This document shows, one piece after another, positions 10,882-22,400 of a stretch of DNA of 64,000 nucleotides (position 1 is its first letter; each line of letters opens with the position of its first letter). The stretch is from Nematostella vectensis. Its lineage: Eukaryota > Cnidaria > Anthozoa > Actiniaria > Edwardsiidae. The stretch spans positions 6,413,822-6,477,821 of the forward strand of contig NC_064038.1 in NCBI RefSeq assembly GCF_932526225.1, written 5' to 3'. The translations under genes and the position numbers were made by a program. Below the pieces are notes generated by a model. The model ran no database searches, was not told where the DNA came from, and saw nothing but the letters and a program-made list of their open reading frames with translations.

Positions 10882-11784
10882 ATGATGACATGTATCCCGG
10901 GCTATGAACTTCTCAGAGCCTCCCTAGACACAAATGAAGACGATAGTGATGATGAACTGTGTCTTTTCTCCAAGCGTCTTGAAGTGAGCGCGTTCAAGCA
11001 TCCTTTGGACGGCGAGGAAAATGGCTCTCAGTTTATGGATGAGGATGTCATCTGCTTTACAATTGAAGAGAAGGTTTTTATCCCAGTGAATTTCCGTCAA
11101 AGGTGGAGTCGGGCGGCATTTAGCGTTGCGATTATTGCGATTGTTGTAACTCTCTCGATTAGCATATGGTCTTTCGTGGCTTCCGGGCAAACTTCAAGCT
11201 CTGCGATTTTCTCCTGCGGTTTCGATGCCCTGTTAGAAGCGTTTAGTACTCTCATAGTCATCTGGAGGTTTAAAGATCTCAGAAGCGAAGATGGCGGTGC
11301 AGAAAAGGAAAGACTAGCGACACTACTAATTGCATTTACATTTTTAATTACGGGAACAGCTACTCTGAGTGCCTCTACTGTGCACTTTTTCTTCAAAGAT
11401 CATCCAAATCAAACAGAACGCCTCCTTTCAATATTGCTGTTTAGTGGTATTTCACATCTTCTATTAGCTAGCATATTTTACTATATCGCCAAAAAGCTGC
11501 ATAGCTCTACGCTAAAGGCAGAAGTTATGAATAACGTGTTGTCTGTAGCAATGAGCGTTGGGATTCTAGCATCTACGATGATTTACCGAGCTCACAAACC
11601 AAGCATGTGGTGGCTTGATCACTCTGTTGCTATCGTGATTGGCTTGACCGCGTTGCTTTACGGGGTGAAATTGATTGTGCTAGACGTTGAGCAATGCGGG
11701 GAGGTGGTTTGCGGGGGTGGCATCAAGGGGGAACCTTTGTATGAGGAAGAGTTAGAGCCTCTCACATTCTTCAAGGAAATTTGA
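10882..11784 (+). CDS. TMEM163-like cation transporter, intronless
   Basis: A 300-residue multi-pass membrane protein resembling TMEM163, a zinc-efflux member of the cation diffusion facilitator superfamily in vesicle and plasma membranes. About 78 acidic N-terminal cytosolic residues are followed by six predicted helices near 79-101, 108-129, 146-168, 182-203, 215-236 and 246-266. Family signatures are FDALLEAFSTLIVIWRF in helix 2, the LKAEVMNNVLSVAMS region in helix 5, and WWLDHSVAIVIGLTALLYGVK in the last helix. Human TMEM163 carries Asp pairs for zinc in helix 2 (DxxxD); here this is D115xxxE119, a conservative change. The gene is a single uninterrupted ORF among intron-rich neighbours, so it may be a retrocopy. 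ATG at 10882 is followed immediately by a second ATG. A decayed relative lies at 225-392. Confidence 0.85.
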   Translation: MMTCIPGYELLRASLDTNEDDSDDELCLFSKRLEVSAFKHPLDGEENGSQFMDEDVICFTIEEKVFIPVNFRQRWSRAAFSVAIIAIVVTLSISIWSFVASGQTSSSAIFSCGFDALLEAFSTLIVIWRFKDLRSEDGGAEKERLATLLIAFTFLITGTATLSASTVHFFFKDHPNQTERLLSILLFSGISHLLLASIFYYIAKKLHSSTLKAEVMNNVLSVAMSVGILASTMIYRAHKPSMWWLDHSVAIVIGLTALLYGVKLIVLDVEQCGEVVCGGGIKGEPLYEEELEPLTFFKEI

Positions 11785-13417
11785 TAGAAGTCATCAGACA
11801 AACATGAACAATAATGTGCGAGTCTCGCAAATAGTAAGGGTAAACTTATCCCTCTTTTGATTCAAAATTTCACTTGTTCTAGTAATCGACTGTGAGCCTT
11901 GAGCGAAGGAAATTTGAACGAGCATAAGCAGATATCTTGTGACGGTCTCGTGATCCGATTAACACCCCGTTTTCATTCAAAATTTGACTTGTTTTTATAA
12001 CCCACGTTTGTTGTTTGAAAGTCATCACGACTTTCATCCCCGATGAAACTATGCATTACGCATAGTTTGAATAGTATTCGGAGGTGTATTAATAAGTGAA
12101 ACTCAGTCAAGAGTATCTTCCATTTGGCCTAGTAAATGGATGAACGAGTTTACGTGTAGCACTTGATTAATTTACATGGAGGTTACTAGAAATGGCGTTA
12201 TTTTGTGGTTGTACCCCAAAAAGTACGGGTTTACTATAGACATAGCAAAACATTATATAATTAATCAAATTTATTGAATGATTCACGCATGGTGGAAACA
12301 AATACATGGGCTAACACGGGCTATATTTACAAATGATGATTTGTGCTCGGAGGATCTACATAATACAATGAAAGAACTCGGAACTTTACTTGCAAATCTA
12401 TAGGGAAGCCAAGTGAGTGTCAACATAGGGAAACCATGTCGGTGCAAACCTAGGGAAGCCGAGTTTGTGTAAGCCTGTGCCTGACGTCTATTCGAAAAAA
12501 GAATCCCATTCTATTTTAAAGAATTTTTCTCGTTTTTAATTAAAAAAAAAATCTGTAATATCACTACTAGTAATCAGCTATCACTAAATTACTAAATATC
12601 GGATGCGCTTTATAACACGTACAAAAAGCCACCAAAAGCCGTTCGCTTGCATTAAATACACCTACGTATAATTTATGTAATCAATTTGAGGATTTGGTTC
12701 ACACCAGCTTAGTCCCAGAAGTTCTAACCGGGTTCCCTGTCCTTGGAGTTATACCGTGAGGCAGCCTGGGGTCTGGGGGGAGCTGTTTCCCATGACGTTA
12801 CAAGTCTAACCAACCACCAGAAGCCCGCTAGGAAATCCGGGTAAGAACGCCTTGGACTTCACTGGTTTCAGGTATTTCTTTTTTAATCGTATTTCCATAC
12901 TATTTTTTTTAAAGACGCCAGCAAACCAAATTGCACAAACTTGAAAAAATTAACTCTGGTATAAAAAAAAAACTTTCTTAAATAATTTTAACAAAGATGA
13001 GATAATTTCTGCCGCGATTTGGGCATTTTAATCCAGACCTTCTTCGAGGTTAGTGAGTTACTAAAAAAATAATATAATACCAAACTTATACAAACTTACT
13101 ACCCATAAACGGCTCGATAAACATGCCCTGCCACAATTGATCTACAAAAGAATTCCACACCTTAATTCCTAAAAAGGATGAGGCATTAATACAATAAACG
13201 AATTTTATGTTGTAGGGTGTTGTGAAGTTTTGCTGAATTTTAAATTACTACACAACATTGACATTTTTGTGCAGATTTTAGGGCATTCGTGTTAGGATAT
13301 CCTACATCCCGCACAGGGTCCAGGTCCGCGTAGAAGTGTTATGGCAGCTACTAGGTGTTTTCCTAATTGATTTGCCTTCCTTGCTGCCTTGCCCTCGCGT
13401 TCGTTGCGGCTGTATAT
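11785..13417. other. Intergenic region between convergent genes
   Basis: Holds the presumed 3' ends of the TMEM163-like gene (plus) and ACSBG (minus). A weak tandem pattern with a core like TAGGGAAGCC occurs near 12390-12480. I see no ORF or RNA gene, and no convincing polyadenylation signal near either stop codon. Confidence 0.6.
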
Positions 13418-16400
13418 CTATTTGTACAACGCGTCGATTGTGTCTTTGTACATTTTACTCACAATGGGTCTTCTTAGCTTCATTGTTGGACCTGCAGAGG
13501 AAATAAGAGATTAATAAAAAAACTTTTCTTAGATGCTACTCATCAACCCGGTGAAGCAATCAGATCCCAGTTTTCATTTTCAACGGCTGAATTGTGAGAG
13601 CTGTTGTGGTATTTTCTATTGAATTCATAAGATTATAGTTTTTGGGGAAAATTTGAGATAATAATTCATGGTTTCGAAATTTAATACAAATGTGAAGTTG
13701 CACGAAGAGTGACCCACTTTGTCAGAAACAGTCCAAAAATCGCTCAAAGTATAATATTTGCTAGAAATTCTTATGAGGAATTTGTAAACCAATATCGGTG
13801 GAAACAATAACAAAGTCGTGGCTGACAAGAGCTCTTTAATTCTGGTTTTTAGCGTATGACAGGACAGATTAGTCTACTCACCCAGCTCTCCGCCGTGAAT
13901 CGTGAAATCATTCTCAAGGATACACCACTTTTGGACCTGCAAAGAAAGTTTTTACATTGCCCTGTAAGCACTGGAGAAAAAATCCAGGACTCGACCCATA
14001 GTGAAGGCTACGATAATACTTTAGCATATCTTAAAACCATTCTCCATTTCAAGTATAATTATTAACCTATAGATGGCAGACGGAGATCTCAACACAGCGC
14101 GACCAGTAAAACCAGTGGAAATATGTATGGGACGTAAGGAATGTTTGTTTTGACCAGTCAAATTCTAGGTTTTCAAACAGTCAGTCAACTAAGAGCGTGT
14201 CTCAACATCTCAGCGCCTGAAGTCTCGCTTGTAGTTCAACCGAAACTATAAATATTACATACTTTTAGTCCTTACGGTTTTTACGATAGCACTGTAATGC
14301 TCCTCGGTAAAAAACAGTTTAAAAAACCCTGACCCTATAAAGCTACTTGAGTGGGCATGTCGGAAAAACCTGGAAAACGCGCAATTCCAGATAGAGAGAG
14401 AAGACACAATTTCTTACAATGGCTATAGCTTCCTTGTATCACGGACATATTTTCAAAACACAAATAACGTGAGGCCGAAATGCACATAAACCAGATTTTG
14501 GCTTTTTAAGATAATTTTGGATCAGTTCACCGTCATGGGCCATCGTGAACGATTCCAAAAATGCTTTACGATTTCGAAATCGTTCACGATTTTAAAAATC
14601 CTTCACGATTTGATCATCATTGCCCTGTGTATCAGTTCAGGGACGAAAAGCCCAAATTTCAATGACACTTTACAAAAAGTCGCATCAATTTAAAAAAAAA
14701 GTCGCACTTGATATTTTGTTTGCTATAAGTTACTAAGTACTCAAAAAATTCCCCGCCTTATTCGATGTGAAATGGGCTAATTGGAAGCGTCACGTCATGT
14801 TTTTCCGTCATGTAACTTGAGTGGGCGTGTCACTCAAAATAGCTTTATAGGGTCAAGTGAGTGGGACAATATTGGCTTGAAGAGTGGGGGGGGGGGGGGG
14901 GAATAATTTGGGGGTGGTTAAGGACATAAGGGTACCTTTTGTGCTCTGGATATTGCTTCCTCGTTAGCTCTGTCGACGCCCGCCTGTATCGCCTTCATCA
15001 CATTCTCATCTTTAGTTTTGAGGATCTCGGAGACTGTGGTGGCTTCGCTGCCGACTGATTTGCAGAAAGCAATGGCTGCTTTGGTCAGTCGGTCTGTTGG
15101 GGCACCTGTGTCAGCCTCGACCTCAACCTGCAATGCACACAAACAAACAAATCATGTGAAAAGGCAAGGCTATAAGTATTTTACATCAAATTCCATCATC
15201 TGTGACAATTTCAACTACCGTTATGATTCGTTATGCTATGAATAAGCGCTCCCCCCCCCCCTCGACCTCCAATTTTTTAATAAGGGCGTCCTCCTATTCC
15301 CCTACTAAACAAAAGCACCACCAATAAGACCGCCGCCATGAACGTGCCGTATTAAGTCAAACAACATCTTTACTGTCATTTCATTTTAACACCTGTGATT
15401 ATATCATACCAAGAAAATTCAGCCAAAAATTGTCGTTTTTGCCAAACGCGCTTAATTCCATATAACCCAAAACCCGAAAAAATTAAATAAGCGTCCCGGG
15501 CGCATATTCGAATCATGACGTTATATCTGGGTTGATGTTTTTAAATAAAAATCTACATAAAATAATGATGTATAAAACCAGCTTTGCAAGGAGGCTGTAA
15601 ACAACAAGCCAAACCCCAGCTTTCACGCTCGAATTCCTCAGCAACGACAACGACTTATCGCGTGAAAGAGCCGGGATGTCGAGCGCAAAGAGAGGTCTGG
15701 ACTATAGCTCATCGTGTTTACCTTGAGCGTCAACAGACATGACAGGAATTTCCTTTTGTCGCCGATCAGGATGGCGTTGCTAATGAGCGGGACCTCTTTC
15801 TTGATGTTGTCTTCGATGGGCACGGGCGCGATGTTCTCTCCCCCGGCAGTTATGATTAGTTCTGCAACCACGAAAAAGTTGGTTACAGCGCCAAAGCCAA
15901 AGGTACGGACAAGCGTCAGCGAAACTTCTTTGTTCTGCACAGGCGTTCATCATAAAATTTCAACCTTGTGTTGATTTATAGCTTGTCCACACCAAGCCTG
16001 CGCGAACCATCTAGTTTTTTTTTACAGCCTGTCTGCAGTCTTTCTATTAATTGTAATTTATTTTCTCAAACACCACTCTTTCTGCAGTCTTTCTAGTTAT
16101 ACTTTCTACTGTTCGGACAGTATTAATCTTTTTACATACTTATGATGCCCTATCAATGAACTACAACTTTATGCTGAGAGCAATGGGTTTTGCATTTGAT
16201 CACGAATTGGTTTTATTGTCTTTAGTCGCTTTAAAGTTTGCACTTGTTATCCGGCCGATATATGCTTGGTAAATAATTTGCATTGTTGCGTTCTGAGTCC
16301 AAAAAACAATTGAAAGAAGAATATATATAAGGTACATTAGGGATGCGAGGTGGGGGTAGGGGTGGTTGTGGGGTGGGGTTGTAGCCACGCCCTACTGGTT

Positions 16401-19400
16401 AGCTCCTTATCACCTCCAGGTACCCACTGCTTCATCATTGCAACCATTGCAATAGAAAATAAAAATATACTGAGATCTTGTTGAAAGTTACCTTTTATTC
16501 TCCCTGTGATGAACAGTTTTCCCTTCTGAAAATAGAGATTTGCGTGAGACATATATTGCAATTGCACTTCAAGTCTAGTCACCCAAGCAAAATACCAAGT
16601 GTGAGAAAGCATCCATTTTCATCGGCTGATTTTTTCAAATAAGCTATTGCGATATTTAAAATTGGTAAACAACATATAAACCTAGCATATAAGTAAATAA
16701 CATATGATTAAACTATTTGTTTCTAATATTTTATAATACAGGATGAAAACAATAACAAAGGCCTGGCAGACAAGTGCTCTTTAAATAACAGTCCAACATT
16801 CCATACAGTTTGCTCCCTCCTCCCAATATCCATATTAATACATTATCAACGCCCTTCTGCTATTCTTATACTTACATCATCGATCTTACAGACGTCCCCA
16901 GAGTGAAGCCATCCATCGACGTCAAGGGCTTCCTTGGTCTTTTCTTCGTTATTCAGGAATCCCATGAACACATTGCGACCCCTCATGCATAACTAATAAA
17001 CAATGAGAAGGAAATGGATCAGTAAGTCGTGGATTTGGAGCTGCTGGCACAAGCATAGTCTTAGTACTGTTCCTAATACCCAGTCTTATACTCCTAGTTA
17101 TACACCTGTAATTTTGATTCAACTGGATTCAGCTAGAATTGAGGGCATCGCCACACTACTTTACCACACTCCCTGTGCCCTCCAATCACAATGTTTTATC
17201 CTTTTGTATAATGGTACTGTTCCTAATACCCAGTCCTATACTCCTAGTTCTACACCTGTAATTTTGATTCAACTGGATTCAGCTAGAATTGAGGGCATCG
17301 CCACACTTCATGTACCTCCCCATCGCCACACTCCCTGTGCCCTCCAATCACAATGTTTTATCCTTTGGTATAATGCTTTCAAACACCCTTAACTACACTA
17401 CCTGGACCTCTATTACCATGCCCTTTGTAAAAAAAAAAAATATATATATATATTTTTATTTATATTTTATTTTATTACAAAAATGAATAACAGACTACTT
17501 TCCTCTCCCTATGCCCGCTACCACACCCCCTGTACCTCCCTATTCCCACACCCCCTGTACCTCCCCATTCCCACACCCCCTGTACCTCCCCATTCCCACA
17601 CCCCCTGTTCCTCCCCATTCCCACACTCCCTGTACCTCCCCATTCCCACACCCCCTGTACCTCCCCATTCCCACACCCCCAGTACCTCCCCATTCCCACA
17701 CGCCCTGTACCTCCCCATTCCCACACTCCCTGTACCTCCCCATTTCCACACTCCCTGTACCTCCCCATTCCCACACTCCCTGTACCTCCCCATTTCCACA
17801 CTCCCTGTACCTCCCCATTCCCACACCCCCTGTACCTCCCCATTCCCACACGCCCTGTACCTCCCCATTCCCACACGCCCTGTACCTCCCCATTCCCACG
17901 CGCCCTGTACCTCCCCATTCCCACACTCCCTGTACCTCCCCATTCCCACACTCCCTGTACCTCCCCATTCCCACACCCCCTGTACCTCCCCATTCCCACA
18001 CTCCCTGTACCTCTCCATTCCCACACGCCCTGTACCTCCCCATTCCCACACGCCCTGTACATCCCCATTCCCACACTCCCTGTACCTCCCCATTCCCACA
18101 CTCCCTGTACCTCCCCATTCCCACACTCCCTGTACCTCTCCATTCTTACACTCCCTGTACCTCTCCATTCCCACACTCCCTGTACCTCCTCATTCCTACA
18201 CCCCCTGTACCTCCCCATTCCCACACTCCCTGTACCTCCCCATTCCCACACTCCCTGTACCTCTCCATTCCCACACCCCCTGTACCTCTCCATTCCCACA
18301 CCCCCTGTACCTCCCCATTCCCACACTCCCTGTACCTCCCCATTCCCACACTCCCTGTACCTCCCCATTCCCACACTCCCTGTACCTCCCCATTCCTACA
18401 CCCCCTGTACCTCCCCATTCCCACACTCCCTGTACCTCCCCATTCCCACACTCCCTGTACCTCCCCATTCCCACACTCCCTGTACCTCCCCATTCCCACA
18501 CTCCCTGTACCTCCCCATTCCCACACTCCCTGTACCTCCACATTCCCACACTCCCTGTACCTCCCCATTCCCACACCCCCTGTACCTCCAATTCCCACAC
18601 CCCCTGTACCTCCCCATTCCCACACCCCCTGTACCTCCCCATTCCCACACTCCCTGTACCTCCCCATTCCCACACCCCCTGTACCTCCCCATTCCCACAC
18701 TCCCTGTACCTCCCCATTCCCACACTCCCTGTACCTCCCCATTTCCACACTCCCTGTACCTCCCCATTCCCACACTCCCTGTACCTCCCCATTCCCACAC
18801 TCCCTGTACCTCCCCATTTCCACACTCCCTGTACCTCCCCATTTCCACACTCCCTGTACCTCCCCATTCCCACACTCCCTGTACCTCCCCATTCCCACAC
18901 TCCCTGTACCTCCCCATTTCCACACTCCCTGTACCTCCCCATTCCCACACTCCCTGTACCTCCCCATTCCCACACTTCCTGTACCTCCCCATTCCCACAC
19001 CCCCTGTACCTCCCCATTCCCACACTCCCTGTACCTCCCCATTCCCACACTCCCTGTACCTCCCCATTACCACACTCCCTGTACCTCTCCATTCCCACAC
19101 CCCCTGTACATCTCCATTCCCACACTCCCTGTACCTCCCCATTCCCACACCCCCTGTACCTCCCCATTCCCACACTCCCTGTACCTCCCCATTACCACAC
19201 TCCCTGTACCTCTCCATTCCCACACCCCCTGTACATCTCCATTCCCACACTCCCTGTACCTCCTCATTCCTACACCCCCTGTACCTCCCCATTCCCACAC
19301 TTTCCATACCTCCCCATTGCCATCTTCATCTGGTTTATCAATTTTCATTTCAGTTCCTTCCATCTTAATGCCACAGCTGCCAGACAAGACATGTCCAGGA

Positions 19401-22400
19401 ATAGAGATGGTCAGAGGTCCAGAGCACTCACTCATCCCATACAACTCATACAGGGGGATATTGATACTCTGGAAGTAGCAAAGTGTTTCCATGGTAACTG
19501 GGGCTGCGGCTACAAACTGTCCCCAACAACGATCAAGCCCAAGAGAAACTTTGATCTGAGAAAAGAAAAAATAATAATAAATAAACAATCATAATCAAAA
19601 TCATGCAGTAATAAGAATGCAGTATCCCTTATTTACCCAACACCACTAACCTTTTTCAGGATTCCTGTGGCAATGGTCCACCCAAAAGGTGTCGATCTCC
19701 TACAGGCAAAAAAAAAAAAAAAAAAAAAAACATAACCACTCTCACTTAAACAAGAGGTTCTACAGCCTAACTATAACTCTAGTTTCCTTCTTATTAAATG
19801 GTGTCAAGAGCTTTTTGCATTTGGAAAAAATAGGCCAGCAAGAGGCACGCATTTTGCATCTGCAACAATTAATTACAGTGAGTAATTTAAATTCCATCAG
19901 AAATGTTAGGTTAACTTTGGGTAAGAGCTGTAACAAAGCCTAACTTACCCCTGCTCAATATTCATGTTTCCTTGAAGTGCCTTGCCCTTTGCCCAGTCGG
20001 CAATCCTGCGCTTGGGTCCTGTAACTGTTGCCCCCACCTCTAGCATCTTCTCCATGATTTTTTCCCACACCCTGGAAATCAGTAGAAATCATTAAGTAGC
20101 AGCATATATAAATAATATTTAAAAATACATTGGAGTAGCAAATCTCTGTCATCGCAGACAGATGCTGAATTAAGAGAGCGCAGATTCAGACATGGTCGAA
20201 TTGAAGGTATGGGAAGGCACCAACATACAACTATCGAAATTGCTGGTTTTGTGAAAAACCCTCGGCAAAATCAACTAACTGAAGTCGCATAGGAACCGGG
20301 AATCGAACCCGGAACCCAGTGGTGAGGCACAGGCACTACAGGGTGAAGCTATGCCAACTGCGCCACCCAGGCCCCCTTTATACTTAGTAGGGCTGGCCGT
20401 AAAGTCAATTTACTCATCAATGAGTAGCTTTATTAACAATTGAATTTTTACTCAGGCTTTCAATTATATAACAAAATCTTGCTGATAATTACAAACACCT
20501 GAGTCACCTAAATTCCAAAATCCTTGAAGTGTTTTCATAGGCCAGCAAAAGTTTCAAATTACACCTTTCAGCGAGGTGCTGACCAGTAAAAAGCTCCAAA
20601 TGTGGTGATGTTTGTTGGGATGACAGAAGCCAGAAAATCAGAGGTGCATTTACCTACCGTGGTACACCAAGAAATAGTGTCGGCCTACATTCTCGAAGAG
20701 TGTTTACCAAGGAACCCTAAAGACAAAAAAGCAAGAGTTCTAACACAAGGCCAGAAACTATAATACAATTTTTGCTTTCTTATCTTAAATTTTTTATATT
20801 AAGCAGATTGTGTGAATTAAAATTTTTCTCTCCTTAACCACCCTCACGCTTGTTTTGGTCACAAGTACAGCACGTGGCTTTTATTTAAGAGTCACAACTG
20901 TCTTTTGGTGAGGTCAATCATGCCTTTCCAATTCTGCATCTGTCACAACTTTAGATCAATCACAACCAAAACAACATCAAAGTGAATTGCTTTCTTAGCT
21001 ACCGCCACCCATAAACCTGAAGACATGATTGTTTCTTAGCTTTGCTTTGCTTTGGTTTAGTGCATATGTGTAGAATCTCTCGTCTGATTACTTGGCACGT
21101 GGTGCCTTGTCAGCACTCTCTCATTGGTTAGTGGTCTAACAGCCACCCTAACCAATAAGCAGTTGCCACTTGAAAACTAAAAACCCAAGGCGCATGTGTG
21201 ACTGAAAATGAGGATAACTCTTTCTTTTGTCAAATTTGCTTTTACTATGGCATCGACCATCATACCATGTGATTAATAGCTAAACTTTTACCGACAGAGT
21301 GTGCAGGTCACTTGGGAACATATAAACCTGATAACTTTTCCATCAATTTCTTGCACAAGAACATACTTTTGGGTCCTAATATTATAGCAAAACTTGAGAC
21401 TTCATAAGTTACCATATGACAAGTGTATTTATAACATAGCGTTTTTTGAAAAATACAAAGTGTTGCATTGTTTCTGAGTGGGCGGCACAGAGATGTAAGG
21501 CACGCTAATCAACCAACGAGAGCACACACAGCACCATAGCTGTATATTAACTTATCATACCTTGAGGGCATCAGGCTGCGCAAACCATACAGTTCCACAG
21601 CAGTACATGCTCATGTATATATCAGTCATCTGTAGAGACCATGCATAACAGTGAGTACTTATAAAACCCTGCATATTAACTACCTGAATAATCATTTTTA
21701 ATCAATGTATGAAGTGGTTCTGTCAGCCGCCATTTTGCTATCCTAGCAGCTATAAAGCTAGTAGAAAAAATACATTTGCATTGAAGTGTCCACAATTACT
21801 TTGACCATTTTGACTAAGTAATTTGGTAAGCCATTGATAGGGCTATTGTTTTGGATTAAAACTCTGTAATTTCATTTGTAAATATTTCAAAGGTAAACAA
21901 TAATAAAGGAGAGGCTGAGAGAAATCCTTTAAGAAATTGAACGCAGGAAAAAAACTAACGAATGAGGTGAATATTTTGGAGTAATTTTACCTGTGCTGCG
22001 ACATGGCTGAGCGGCAAATAGCTCACAATATGCTCCTCCCTTTTGCCGGCCTGAACATGATTGAGAGCCGCTTGGGCAGTCCAGGTAATCTAAATAATTG
22101 ATAATATATGTCAAGGCAGAAATTTAATGGGAGTATGAAGATCACATAGTTTGTGAGCTGTTTAGTACAGGAAAAAATAGGACATTAATGTAAGTATGAC
22201 TTACATTGTCATGAGAAATCATGACACCTTTCGGAGCACCAGTTGTTCCACTCTGAAAAATATCAAAATAATAATTAATAATAAAAACACTGGTAATAAT
22301 CTAGCTGTTATAATCAGTAAAATTCACATCAAATGACAAAGATATTTATCAGTGAACTACAGATCATTATCAATCACAATCATGATTGTCATCGATCCCA

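Noticed and set aside
17475-19594. Long ORFs of 200-703 codons on both strands, Pro/His/Ser- or Gly/Val/Glu-rich
   Set aside because: They are translations of the 25-bp minisatellite, which has no stops in any frame. They lie in an ACSBG intron and overlap each other on both strands.
20290-20376. A tRNA gene
   Set aside because: The A and B boxes are good, but the stems do not pair as a tRNA and a non-tRNA body follows. A SINE fits better.
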